Shown in pieces: positions 53,912 to 64,000 of a DNA stretch of 64,000 bases. This stretch comes from Parastagonospora avenae f. sp. tritici 18332-5 (taxonomy: Eukaryota; Ascomycota; Dothideomycetes; Pleosporales; Phaeosphaeriaceae), in contig JAFJTR010000105.1 of the NCBI GenBank assembly GCA_022559985.1, positions 1 to 64,000 of the forward strand, in the 5' to 3' direction. The notes under the pieces are model-generated. The model was not told where the DNA came from. It saw only the letters and a list, made by a program, of their open reading frames with translations, and made no database searches. Numbering within the stretch: position 1 is the first letter of the stretch; each line of letters starts with the position of its first letter. The translations under genes were made by a program, and so were the position numbers.

Positions 53912-55939
53912 TTAAGCAAGAACATCGTTAGCGACACCACCGACGTTGCTGATGACGTCCTTGACCGCGACATCAGCCTTAAGGTTGTTGGCGATCTCGT
54001 TCTCAGAAAGGACGGGGATGTTGATGTCGCGGGACAAGATGCCATCGAGCTTGCTGATGACGTCCTGGACCTGGGCGTGAACATCGGCATCGTTGGCAAT
54101 GTTGTTCTCACCGATGACGGGGATGTTGATGAGGTCGTCACCGCGGGCGAGGACACCGTTGGCGACACCACCGATGTTGGAAACGACGTCGTTGATCTTA
54201 GCATCGGCCTTGAGGTCGTTGGCGATGTTGTTCTCTCCGATAATTGGGACGTTGACGAGGGACTCGCCGCGAGCGTGAATACCGTTGGCAACACCACCGA
54301 TGTTGGAAACGACATCGTTGATCTTAGCATCAGCCTTGAGATTGTTGGCAATGTTGTTCTCTCCAATGACGGGGACATTGATAAGGGACTCGCCACGGGC
54401 AAGGACACCGTTGGCAACACCACCGACCTTGCTGATCACATCGTTAGCCTTGACATCAGCCTTGAGGTCGTTGGCAATGTTATTCTCGCCGATGACAGGG
54501 ACGTTGACGAGTTGGTCGCGCTTGCTGTTGAGGATACCGCCAACGTTGGAGACAACATCGGAGACGTCAGCAACGGCATCGGCGCAGTCGAGGATGTCGT
54601 TCTGGGAGGCAATGGGGATGTTGATGTCACCACGGGGCTGGTTGACCTTGACGTCGGGCTTCTCGAGGATGTCGTTCTCACCGATGATGGGGAGGTTCAG
54701 GATGCTACGCTTGAGGACACCGCCGATGTTGGAGATGATGTTGTCAGCCTTTGCGTCAATCTTTGCGTCGTTGCCGATGTTGTTCTCGCCAATGACGGGG
54801 ACGTTCACGAGGTTGTCACCACGCTTGTCGTTGGCGATGCCGCCGATGTTGGAGATGATGTTGTCGAGCTTAGCGTCGACCTTTGCGTCGTTGGCAATGT
54901 TGTTCTCGCCGATGACCGGGATGTTGACGAGATCGTCACCACGCTTGTGCTCGTTGGCAACACCACCGATGTTGGAAATGACGTTCTTGACGTCAGCCTT
55001 GATGTCGGCGTTGTTGAGGATCTCATTCTCGCCAATGACGGGGATGTTGACGAGGTTGTCACCGCGCTTGTGGTTGGCAACACCGCCAACGTTGGAGACG
55101 ACGTTGTTGACGTCAGCCTTGATGTCAGCGTTGTTGAGGATCTCGTTCTCGCCGATGACTGGGACGTTGACAAGACCACGCTTGGCCTTGTTCAGGAGGG
55201 AGGTGAGCGAAGCGATGGCCTCCTCGATGGTAGCCTGAGCGCTCTCGGTGGCGCCGCGCCTGACTGGAAGAGCACCCTTCAGACCACCAACAACGGGAAG
55301 ACCAGAGGTCATACCCTCAGCGGTACCGGCAAGGCCACCGACGACCGGAATGCCGGCGACAAGTCCCTCAGCGGTATCGGTGACAGCACGCTTCACGGGA
55401 AGTGCGCCCTTGAGTCCACCAACAACTGGGAGACCTGAGGTAACACCCTCAGCGGTGCCGGCGAGGCCACCGACAAGTGGGAGACCGCCGGTAAGACCCT
55501 CAGCAGTGTCAGCAACAGCGCGCACGGGAAGAGCGCCCTTGAGTCCACCGACAATGGGGAGACCAGCAGCAACGCCCTCAGCGGTTCCAGCAACACCTCC
55601 AACAACTGGGAGGCCACCGGCAAGCCCGCTGGCGGCGTCGGTAACAGCGCGCCTTACGGGAAGAGCACCCTTAAGTCCTCCAACAACGGGAAGACCAGAG
55701 GTAGCACCCTCAACGGTGCCGGTGAGACCACCAACGACTGGGAGGCCGCCAGCGAGATCACCAATGGCGCGCTTGACTGGGAGATCGGCGGGTACAACTC
55801 CTTGGAGCTGGGGAACTACGTTGCCCACGACGGGAACGTTGGGAAGAGCTGCGGTGTCGAGAGGCAGTCCGCGGGGGAAAGCTGGAGCAGCAGCTCCGAG
55901 AGCAGCGAAGCTGGCAATGATGGCGGATGAGGTACGCAT
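53912..55939 (-). CDS. Secreted Kex2-processed repeat protein (KEP) with two repeat families
   Basis: An intronless gene of 675 residues. After a signal peptide (about 1-19, MRTSSAIIASFAALGAAAPA) come four repeats of about 40-46 residues (about 58-228) built on GLPVVGGLKGALPV. These end in KR56-57, RR96-97, a single R140, KR183-184 and RR227-228. Then follow eleven repeats of about 25-42 residues (about 255-675) built on NVPVIGENNIANDLKAD and ISNIGGVAN. The first ends in KR at 291-292; KR also occurs at 332-333, 372-373, 410-411 and 473-474. Later units end only in R (436, 515, 557, 599, 637). Kex2 would cut after the dibasic sites in the Golgi and release secreted peptides. There are almost no aromatic residues or cysteines. 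Similar architecture is known from Ustilago repellent Rep1 and fungal cyclic-peptide precursors; the closest family is not identified. Confidence 0.85.
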   Translation of the reverse strand: MRTSSAIIASFAALGAAAPAFPRGLPLDTAALPNVPVVGNVVPQLQGVVPADLPVKRAIGDLAGGLPVVGGLTGTVEGATSGLPVVGGLKGALPVRRAVTDAASGLAGGLPVVGGVAGTAEGVAAGLPIVGGLKGALPVRAVADTAEGLTGGLPLVGGLAGTAEGVTSGLPVVGGLKGALPVKRAVTDTAEGLVAGIPVVGGLAGTAEGMTSGLPVVGGLKGALPVRRGATESAQATIEEAIASLTSLLNKAKRGLVNVPVIGENEILNNADIKADVNNVVSNVGGVANHKRGDNLVNIPVIGENEILNNADIKADVKNVISNIGGVANEHKRGDDLVNIPVIGENNIANDAKVDAKLDNIISNIGGIANDKRGDNLVNVPVIGENNIGNDAKIDAKADNIISNIGGVLKRSILNLPIIGENDILEKPDVKVNQPRGDINIPIASQNDILDCADAVADVSDVVSNVGGILNSKRDQLVNVPVIGENNIANDLKADVKANDVISKVGGVANGVLARGESLINVPVIGENNIANNLKADAKINDVVSNIGGVANGIHARGESLVNVPIIGENNIANDLKADAKINDVVSNIGGVANGVLARGDDLINIPVIGENNIANDADVHAQVQDVISKLDGILSRDINIPVLSENEIANNLKADVAVKDVISNVGGVANDVLA

Positions 55940-57907
55940 GTTGATTATTATTATGTCTCGAAGGAGTGACTGAAAGAGTGACGTGGGTAGGAACTGAGAG
56001 AGTGACTGTGAAAGACGAAGCTGGAGATGCAGATGATACTTCTTACTGAGGGCGTCACGATTCCCTTATATAAGAGTAAGCACGCTGCCTCATCTCACAT
56101 AACGTTCACCTAGGTATGCAAAACTGCAGGGATACGGAACCTACCGTTATGAGCTTTGAACTTCAGAGCCGCACTGCTTTTGTGTAACGTTTACACTAAG
56201 TCGGTGAAATTAGCGGCGGGAACCCTTCTACCCATGTGCAGTACGCGTGGTGGTGAGGCACGGGCCGCCCATGACTCGAGAAGGTTGCTCTGTCTCCCAA
56301 GAGATGGAAGTTGAAACAGGGCGACAGAAGAAGTCTAAACTTTGTCGCAATCTCCTCGCCCAGAACACCAACACTTGTTCACCGCACAAACAGTCGGTGA
56401 CGAACATCCACACCGATGCTTTCGCGATGCAAAAATGCTCAAGCACCAAACCACTAGATTCATCAAACCACTGAGTCAACAAAGTGTGGAGTACGTGTGG
56501 TGGTGCCATATGGCGCGGTCGCTCCTAGTTGCGATCGGCAGGGTTAAGCGTCAGATCTACATGCCGATCTCAAAATCGCCATGTGTCTTGGCTTTCCACA
56601 TTCGTGCACGATGTTCAGGAACGCCAGGCTTCCCATTACAAGGTTGTGGCTTCCGGCACCATCCAGGGCACTAGACCGACATTCGAGAAGTCGACGAAAG
56701 GGTTAGCACGACACTTGTCAGTGTCGCATCCCAGTATAGTACAGACTACAGTCAGCCCGACAGCGTGCCAAATCAAAGCTTCCTTTAAATCGGGATCTTC
56801 AATGCTGCTCACGATATTTCGCCGAAGGAGTCGTTGTTCTACGCCCCCTTGGTAGTGCGCATTGGCACCCCTGTGCGTCACCAACCCTTGTACCGTTGGG
56901 TCGTGCCTCATGACGTGTTGATCAACAACAAGAGTGCTTGGTGGGCTTGGAGCCTTGGATAGACTATAATCATCAGTCTGCATCCCTCTAGACAACCCAA
57001 TACAGGGGCTCAGCAGTCCATTGTGTCAACTACTCTGGCCAGGTCGAAAACTTCTGAACTTTCAATAGCTTACATTACTGGGATGCGAAGCAATAGACCG
57101 TTGTGACGTGAGATTCGTGTTGGGGCAGATCAGCGGTGGACTCAACTCGAAAGGGTGGACACACGGGATCGTTTGAGGAAATTAATGGTCACTGTTCACC
57201 GCACCTCAAGTCACTGACTGGTCGGGGCAGACGGGGAGCTGTACCCGCTTGACACTGGGTGTGTGCGCGAGGCCTTCTGTCGATTCATTGATGATAGAAT
57301 CGATGATCTTGCACTACAGCACTTCAAGCTTCGCATAATGCGGTTTGCCTAGAGCAGAAGGCTCCAGTATTGTTTCAGGGTGAAGTGATCTTAACCCTCG
57401 AGGGTTTCGTGAAACCTATTTTGCAGATCTGATAACTTGGCTCAGCAAGAACACCAATCAGTGACAAAGCGACCTTTGTATTGAAGGCCGACTCGGCTCT
57501 TCTACCCCGCAAATTGTTGTGAGAGTCGGATGGGCATAGTTCATAGACATCCTTAGCCGTTTGGGTTGTGATGAACTTATCCGATTGGGTTCGGCATTGC
57601 AGGCGTAGACCAATTGATGATTTAAGAACCTAAGGACATAAAATTAGCTTTTGAGATTGCAAGCGTGGATTTCTCACGCAGCAGTCTAGAACTAGAAGTA
57701 TTGAACTCAACAGCAAATTTCATTCGAAGACGTTTTCTGAAATTGATTACTTGCGTACATATGTCCAAGTCTGAAGAACTTAAGTATATGCTTATGTTGT
57801 GCGGCGTTTATTTGCACCAGGCTTATGTCGTCTGAGATCTTAGACACTTCTTTGCCATGATCCAAACATTGCTAATCGTCGAGACCTATATACATGCCTT
57901 CTTGGGT
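55940..57907. other. Intergenic, about 2 kb
   Basis: It begins with the promoter of the repeat-protein gene. No further gene is supported; several frames of 75-120 codons on both strands lack features. Confidence 0.5.
56066..56073 (-). promoter_or_regulatory. TATA box of the repeat-protein gene
   Basis: ttatataa lies 127 bases upstream of the start at 55939, in the orientation-neutral palindromic form. A strong TATA box is in keeping with a highly expressed secreted protein. Confidence 0.45.
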
Positions 57908-58740
57908 CTAGGTGTTGTATTGGCGCCAAAGGACATGATGGAACACGGCAGACAGAGCCGTGCTGGACTGGATCGAACCCCGGTAGTCTCTCACGTCTTC
58001 GAAACTCACACAGCGTTGCAGTATCCCATCAACAAAGCCAAAGTCTGTAGAGTTGAAGACAATTTGCCAATTGTCCTTGGGCTTGGTAGGTTTATGTCCG
58101 GTGTAATAAATAAGAGAACCCGGGCCAATGGGCCTTTTGAGAGAGTCGCGCTGACTGCGTGCTGCAGGCTCTGAGTCGCCATAACGCGTAACGATGAGTT
58201 GGGGTGGCCAGAACTCTCTACGCATTCGAATGGGATGGCAGGGCTTGTACTCTTCTTGCAACGGGTAGATACCATGATAGATGTTGGCGGAGAGCGCTAG
58301 CAAAGCACAAGATTGCTCAGAGTCGCGAAAGCCTCGCATGTTGCCATGATAGACTGGAAAGGTTTTGTCAAGTTGCAGGGTCAGCAATCGAGATGGTGAC
58401 GGCAAGCCCACGATGACGTTCTTCACTGCAGGAGTATATAGAGTGCAGTCATGTTGCAAGGGACGATGTATCGCATGTGTTGCGCATCGCAGAGCGTCTT
58501 GACGGGCATGAATCGAAGACCACTACCCTCCAAGAACTCCGATACAAAAGTATTGAAGACTTTTGCCCACTCGTGCTCGAAGTGGTTCTTGATCTTCTTA
58601 CAGGAGAGGATGATGGCGCTGTAGGGCTCCAGTGACTGAGGCATTGGCTTGTCGCTGACATTGTCGAGAATGTAGTCGTACACTTTGATTTGCAGCTCGG
58701 CGGGCAAATTAAAGAAGGATGTGGGCGGAAGGTCGGGCAT
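57908..58740 (-). pseudogene. 2EXR/F-box-like gene with a frameshift
   Basis: From the ATG at 58740 the frame gives FFNLPAELQIKVYDYILDNV, then IILSCKKIKNHFEHEWAKVF, the motifs of this local family. It reaches a stop at 58423, soon after ..NMTALYILLQ. Another frame, TLYTPAVKNVIVGLPSPSRL, begins at the same place and stays open to 57908. Removing one TA from a tatata run near 58437 would join them into one protein of about 276 residues. It could also be an intron, but no good 5' site fits. The simplest reading is a pseudogene broken by dinucleotide slippage; a short 105-residue product remains possible. Confidence 0.5.
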
Positions 58741-58851
58741 CTTTGGGGATGTCGGAAAGTTTTGTGGTGTTTGATGAGCTTGCAGGTGGAGTTCTGATCG
58801 GATAGTGGGATTCTTTCGAGGTTGAGGCGATTGTGGGGTACGCAAATACAC

Positions 58852-59850
58852 ATAGAGGGTAGAAAATTAGATAATTACCTTGGAGAGGCGACCGAGGCGC
58901 TAAACCTAGGCAAGCTTTGGCTTAGTAACGTGCTTGATGTAAGAGTGAAAGTTTTAAGCTAGTCATTATCTACGACAGTCTGTGACTGGACGAACCGATA
59001 TTATGAAGGTGGGGCATGCCACAAGCACAAATTGGCATATAGGCACTGCTGAGATTTTTGTAACAAGTTCTTGTGGCTCGAGTGAAAACGGAGTCATATA
59101 CCGGCGATATGATTTATTTGTAACCGAACAGTGTTGAGTTATTTCTCAAAGACCATGCAAGTTTAAATTGATTAGATTCGTGCCCCCAGATCCTCCAATG
59201 TCGACATCCCATTAGCAAAATATGAGCCATCATTCGACACATCCATACCTATATATATATGGTATATGTCCGTACATAGCAATCCTCATTATCACGTGAG
59301 CTGCTGATGCACAGGCCTGGATGCCTGTGCGCAGCAGAATCGTATATGAACGCGTTCGTACGATAGATAGAACATCATCAATCTGCAACAATATACACTC
59401 GTAACTTGATCAACCCCATCGTACAATATTGCACACCCACTTACTGCAACTATCGCGCTGCAAAGGAAGTGCTACTAACAGTATAGCAAATTAATTCATG
59501 CGTGTAGCGTGCTCGATTACACACCAACAAAGCTCTGCGATGCTCCTAAGGAGAGACATCTGATCCAAAAGGAGGTCCGGCGTGTAGATTGACTATCCTT
59601 GAGATGTTACGCAAGTTCTGCGACTTCGCGATTTCACTTGGTTTTTTGTTCACCAAAACTGTGGTAAATCCGCGGAAGCCTGCCACTAGACCCGGGCGGC
59701 GTCAAGCGATAACAAATTCTGACGTTCCCGATATTTGTCACAACGCTGAACGCAACCAACGTCAAAGAACTTTAAATCTTGGCAAGCCCGCTGGGTTGAA
59801 ATCAACCATACTCGCCCAACTCGTTCAGTCGTGCATAATCATTTTTAGCG
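58852..59850. other. Intergenic, about 1 kb, with a dispersed element
   Basis: AT-rich (a tatatatatat run near 59250) with no gene; contains copy 2 of the element at 26640-26800. Confidence 0.5.
59350..59490 (+). repeat. Dispersed non-coding element, copy 2
   Basis: It shares, in the same order and orientation as 26640-26800, tcgtacgatag, atcaatctgcaac, aacttg, cgtacaat and a ctactaacag block. It lies upstream of the broken gene at 58740 and of the PQ-loop gene. Confidence 0.5.
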
Positions 59851-60837
59851 ATGGCACCGCAGGCATCGATACCTGTAGCCGCCAACGTTTTGGGTACTCT
59901 TGGGACCATCTGCTGGTGTGTCCAATTGGCGCCACAGATATGGCGAAACTACCGGACGAAGAGTACAGAAGGCCTTCCGGCTGCGATGATTTTGATATGG
60001 TCGATATCCGGTGTGCCCTTCGGTGTGTACGCAACGGCGCAACGGTTCAACGTACCCCTGATCATTCAGCCACAATGCTTCTGCGCGCTGTGTGGCGTTA
60101 GTTGGGCGCAGTGCTTAATCTATGGAGGGCAAGTCTTACATACGATGCGACGACCCTTTACCCTGGACTACTCACTGATGGTCACACAGGAAGTGGCGGA
60201 CTTGGACGGCAACTTCGCTGCTTCTTTTCTTGTTTGCGGTTTTCGCAGCTGTGGAAGCCGGCCTCATCCTTGCCATCAGGCCTACATACGCGAGAGGTAT
60301 CGAATGGCCTGTTTTGCTTATCGGAATCGTCGCTTTTGTTAGCCTCATCTCCGGCTATCTTCCTATTCCCTTTAAGTTGATAAAGCGACGCGGACGCGTT
60401 GTTGGAATCGACTTCATCTTTCTCACGATAGACTGGCTTGGTGCTTTCTTCTCGCTTCTCGCGCTTGTGGCGCAGAATGAGTTTGACGTCCTATTTGGTA
60501 CCCTGTATGCACTCTGGTAAGTCTACACATCCCACTGCGAAGTCAATACCATCTGAAAAACTGTAGTTGCACTGTTGAAATGACCATGGTCGCGTGCCAT
60601 TGGATATGGTTGTTCTGGACAAGTCAGATGCGCAAGCGCGCGAAAGAGGATGACCAAACCTTTGACCAATCTCAAGAATGCATCGAATGGCAATCCAAAG
60701 GCGTCGATCTCGAAGCCATATTCTCGGGATTATTCTTCAAGAAGGGGAAAAAGTGTGGAGATGCTGATAATGGATGCGACCCGCCGGTTCAGCCACACAG
60801 CGTAGTCCCAAAGACGGTTCCGAATGCAGTGGTGTAA
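59851..60837 (+). CDS. PQ-loop repeat protein (vacuolar/lysosomal transporter type)
   Basis: Three exons, 59851-60128, 60190-60516 and 60567-60837, give 291 residues with about seven helices. The first PQ loop is CWCVQLAPQIWRNYRTKSTE, the second is GYLPIPFKLIKRRGRVVGID; both have the proline-bearing helix end and a basic stretch. The first intron starts with GC instead of GT (GCAAGT..CTGAT..CACAG). Only that choice keeps the frame, giving CLIYGGKWRTWTATSLLLFL, which forms the next helix. Family members include cystinosin and yeast Ypq cationic amino acid exporters of the vacuole. The C-terminal tail (about 240-291) is hydrophilic with a KKGKK segment. The substrate is not determined. Confidence 0.85.
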
Positions 60838-62304
60838 GGCCACCAAATCGAACTATTGAGTATCTTAAATAACGCCATATTGCAAAGCACTTCTTCAGCA
60901 AAGATCTTCACATGGTACTATACACCACGGCATGACAGCCTACAGCTAAACCGCATCTGCGTTTATGGTTCGCGCTTCGCGCTTGTGGTCTGCCGGCGTG
61001 GCACAGAAGAAAAAAACGAGCAGCCTTATCGGGATCAGCAAGGCTGCACAGGACAACAAGCTGTCCGTTATTCAAAGTTTGAAGCCAGCGAACAGATAGA
61101 CCCTGAGCCGTATGATCGACAATCACGAGTACACCAGACACGTGGTGGTGGAGATCCCATGTCGATCCGCTAACAACTCGGGAGACTAATCGATCGCTGA
61201 ACCTTCCCGATTATGTTCCGGTTCTTCCTTAGATTTAGAGTCAATAAATCTATGAGTCGCAATGCTCTTACTACGCTATAGCGTCCTGCACGAGAAGATC
61301 ATCGGCTTCTCAATACCGGAAAACCGCACTATTGAATTGAAGGACTTGAGAACGCCGTCTTGTGTGCCTCACTGCTCTAACTCCTGATACGAATATTGTT
61401 GGACTCAAGACTTCGATGGACATAGGGGATTAAATGGATACAATTCAGAGGTTAACGCCTGTGGCTCCAACGTTCAATGCAATTCGAAGACAAATTTTTC
61501 CAGGTCTTTCTCCTCGCTGCGTTGTTGACCCTTCAGAGAATTACTTTTGGCGCGTAATTGGCGTACAAAAGAAGTTCAGTCATCTTTCTAAAGACATATC
61601 CCAATCACCTGGCGAATGGTGCACGGCGATTGGTCCTCAAGGTAAGGATATCGCCCCTGCGCATCGTTGTTACATCCATATAACCGTTCAACACACCAAA
61701 GAGGCGGCTGTCATATTGTAATAGACAAGATCTGATATGCTACCTGGGTGAAGAACAGTTGGCGTTTTAGAAGGGGGTTGAGATGCCCATACATTGCACT
61801 TTTAATCCCTCTATGACTGCAATCGCGATCAATATCAACTCATAGCTTTGGGACGTTGCCTTTGCGTGATCGGTGCCAGAAAAGCTGACAATACGCAATT
61901 TGCTTGATGTCAAACATTCACTGCACGACCGTGACAGCCTGTGGTCCGTCACTACCCGACGGGTAACCGCAATTGTCACACGCAAACGTGACACAATGTA
62001 ATAGCTATCTGTCAGATGCATGGAGCTGCAGTGACAATTGGCGACAATGTCCCACATCCGATAAGGGAAACGAGAGGTGACTTTGCTTTTGCACCACAAC
62101 ATATCTTAGATGCTCTGCGATGGGTATCGACCAGACGACGTGTTGCTGTCTCAGGGAGAATGCGCAATGACCGACCAGTACGAATGCATTTGTTTAAAGG
62201 TCCTGCGTTTCTCTAAGGCGTAAAACTCACAGCTTCCGATCATCTAAACAGCCTATAGTTGTTAACAACTACCCTCGAATGCTAGAGTCCAACAATCGTT
62301 CACT
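60838..62304. other. Intergenic, about 1.5 kb
   Basis: No supported gene. A 95-codon frame at 61434-61721 is protein-like but has no motif or splice partner. Confidence 0.5.
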
Positions 62305-63085
62305 ATGAGGACCACTATCGTTCTCGCCGTGCTCTCCGCTCTGGTCGGTGCCCAGTCTCCCGCTGACTTCCCTCCCTGCTCAGACGACTGTCTCGACTAC
62401 GCAATGTCAAAGGTAGGCTGCGCCACCGGCGCGGTCGAATGTGGATGTACCAACTACCAAGACATCAATGATTATATCACGACTTGCCTAAAGGAACAAT
62501 GTACGCCCGCCGAAGACATGGAATTCCGCAATCTGGTGGTGGACGTTTGCGGACACGCCGGCGTACCAATTCAAGGCCCGGATTCGCAAGAGCTGTATAC
62601 CATGGAGCTGCACAACCTCAGCGATGATGACGACAACAGTAAGTTAGTCTCATTGCTGCTTTCACTAATGCTGATGAGACAAAGTTATCACCGCATATAC
62701 TCTAGTCACTGAGGTTGCGAGCCCGATTGAAGAACCTACTGGAACCCCTTCCAATTTTCCACAGCCAGAGTTTACTGGTGTGCCCAGTGGCTTCCCAGAT
62801 CCTTCTCTGCCCCCCACTAGTTATTCCACCACCATCCCTAATGACTTTTCGACTGAATCACCGTGCTATCCTAGTACAGCGACGCTGGAAAGTACTGTTG
62901 ATGTGTCAAGTGAGGTGGTGCCTTATCCCACTCCCATCCCGATTTATACGACAACGATTGCGGTCAATAGCACCTTATCCACATCGTCAAGTCTTCCCAC
63001 GTTCACTGGAGCTGCAGTCATGGGAGCGAGAGGAGAGGGTGCCATCGTCGCCGGTCTTGTTGGACTTTTGGGCCTCGTCATATAA
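62305..63085 (+). CDS. CFEM-domain GPI-anchored protein
   Basis: Two exons, 62305-62638 and 62706-63085, give 237 residues. There is a signal peptide (MRTTIVLAVLSALVGAQS), then one CFEM domain (about 20-95) with eight cysteines: FPPCSDDCLDYAM, VGCATGAVECGCTNYQD, TTCLKEQC and VDVCGHAG. A Ser/Thr/Pro-rich stalk follows. The C-terminus has a small-residue omega region and a hydrophobic tail (GAIVAGLVGLLGLVI), a GPI signal. CFEM proteins bind heme or iron, or act at the surface in host contact. The aspartate that coordinates heme in Candida Csa2/Rbt5 may correspond to the D in CSDDC, but this cannot be settled by eye. Confidence 0.9.
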
Positions 63086-63286
63086 AAGTACTGGTCTGTC
63101 GTTTTCATCACCTCGTAAAAATGTGTAGTTAGAATGTAGTCTTTCTCAATGCTTGACTGGAGGTACATGCAAGCTTCGGAATGATTATTGATGGAACCTG
63201 CTAGTACATGACAGTTCACCCGACAACTAAAATGCTTCGCTATGCTACGCTCAACGCCAAACCCAATGCTCTTTAACAGATAGCTC

Positions 63287-64000
63287 CTACAAGGCTGCCA
63301 CGACAGCACCGACAATAGCAAGCAGAACAGGTGCCTGGAAGTTGAATTTGCTGGCAGCACCAGTGTGCTCAGCAGGAGCAGCAGATCCAGTGGCAGAGTG
63401 CGTCGTGTTGCCCGTTGCGCTGTGGACAGCCGAGCCAGTAGCGACAGCGCTTGAAGCAGCAGTCATGAGACTAGATCCAGCACTCGCAGTAGGAGTAGCC
63501 TGAGCGGAAGCAGATCCAGAAGCACCAGCAGCGGGAGTTGCCTGAGCTGGGGAATCGCTCAACAAGCTGGCTCCACCAATAATCGTTGCTTGGTTGAAGC
63601 TGATTTCATCGCCCTTCAGCACAGCAGTCTGGGGGCCTCCGAGGTCCATATCTCCTCCAGTCATAGCGACCGTGCAGGTCATCTCGCTAGCCTGTGTGTT
63701 GTGGTCGCAAGCGAAGCTCATCGAAACGGACTCGGCGGACATGTATGCTTGGTAGTGCGTGTTGGAGATGATGGTGTAGTCGAGACCGGGTCCCCAGCCG
63801 CACTCGTCGGAGTCGACACCAGTGGGGCATGCAATGCTGAATTCTGTGGTGGACGGCTCGACTTTCTTGATAACAGCGACAGGGTCAACACCCTCGGATC
63901 CTAGTGGTGTTAGTCAAGGTTGACAATACGAGATGTGGGGCATTGTACTTACCACCAGGAAAGTAGAAGGGGATGGTGTCAGCAGCCATGACAGCGCTGG
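63287..64000 (-). CDS. GPI-anchored wall protein, partial (5' end beyond right edge)
   Basis: The last exon 63900-63287 and part of the previous exon (64000-63953) are present, joined by a 52-nt intron (GTAAGT..CTAAC..ACTAG). The visible protein begins MAADTIPFYFPGGSEG, has a beta-rich domain with two cysteine pairs (FSIACPTGVDSDECGWGPG; SFACDHNTQASEMTCTV), then a long Ala/Ser/Thr stalk and a hydrophobic tail (APVLLAIVGAVVAAL) with GPI features. The signal peptide should lie to the right. It is a common secreted family of filamentous fungi without a known function. It and the CFEM gene converge at their 3' ends, 200 bp apart. Confidence 0.75.

Noticed and set aside
54285..55238. Another 317-codon antisense frame over the repeat gene
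   Set aside because: Same cause; the M/L/S/T-rich product mirrors the repeats on the other strand.
53858..55438. A 526-codon open frame on the + strand, antisense to the repeat protein
   Set aside because: It exists because the repeat structure and codon use of the minus-strand gene keep the antisense frame free of stops. Its product is a low-complexity D/V/N series with no signal peptide; the minus-strand frame has one and also has ordered dibasic sites.
1..64000. CRISPR arrays, prophages, bacterial operons
   Set aside because: Introns and gene families show a nuclear fungal genome; no regularly spaced direct repeats were seen.

Overview
This is a filamentous ascomycete genome segment, most likely from a Dothideomycete (Pleosporales-like). 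The evidence is short introns (mostly 45-65 nt) with GT..CTRAY..AG signals, Zn2Cys6, CFEM, GPI-anchored and Kex2-repeat secreted proteins, and fungal orthologues throughout. The species is inferred from gene style only; no search was possible. Exon boundaries come from frame-consistent splicing read by eye.

Layout. 0-8 kb: the edge of a Pogo/Fot1-like transposase, a nitronate monooxygenase, a divergent pair of housekeeping genes (dynein light intermediate chain; RES-complex protein Ist3), a protein of five exact 26-residue repeats, and an HSL-type alpha/beta hydrolase. 8.4-15.6 kb: gene-poor, with one small secreted protein and a decayed multi-exon gene. 15.6-23 kb: an acyl-CoA ligase, a sugar transporter and a MaoC hydratase; the ligase and hydratase end in PTS1-like tripeptides. 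23.9-26.3 kb: a head-to-head pair of 2EXR/F-box-like paralogues, one intact and one broken by three in-frame stops. 27-31.3 kb: a DUF2237-like protein and the Doa1/PLAA ubiquitin-binding WD40 protein. 33-46 kb: a nest of BTB and 2EXR/F-box-like genes and pseudogenes, a Kre9/Knh1-like membrane protein, an intron-containing tRNA-Trp and a single-pass membrane protein. 46.2-50.1 kb: a divergently transcribed zincophore (Pra1/Asp f 2 type) and ZIP zinc transporter. 50.2-53.7 kb: a mitochondrial Htd2-like dehydratase divergent from a Zn2Cys6 regulator. 53.9-55.9 kb: a large secreted repeat protein cut by Kex2-type dibasic sites. 57.9-64 kb: a frameshifted 2EXR relic, a PQ-loop transporter with a GC-AG intron, a CFEM GPI protein and the 3' part of another GPI-type protein.

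Themes. The zincophore/ZIP pair is a recognisable zinc-scavenging module. The Kex2-type repeat protein is the best candidate for something undescribed, because it has two different repeat families and a gradient of site loss along its length. The 2EXR/F-box/BTB genes are being duplicated and lost: at least four broken copies lie in the window.
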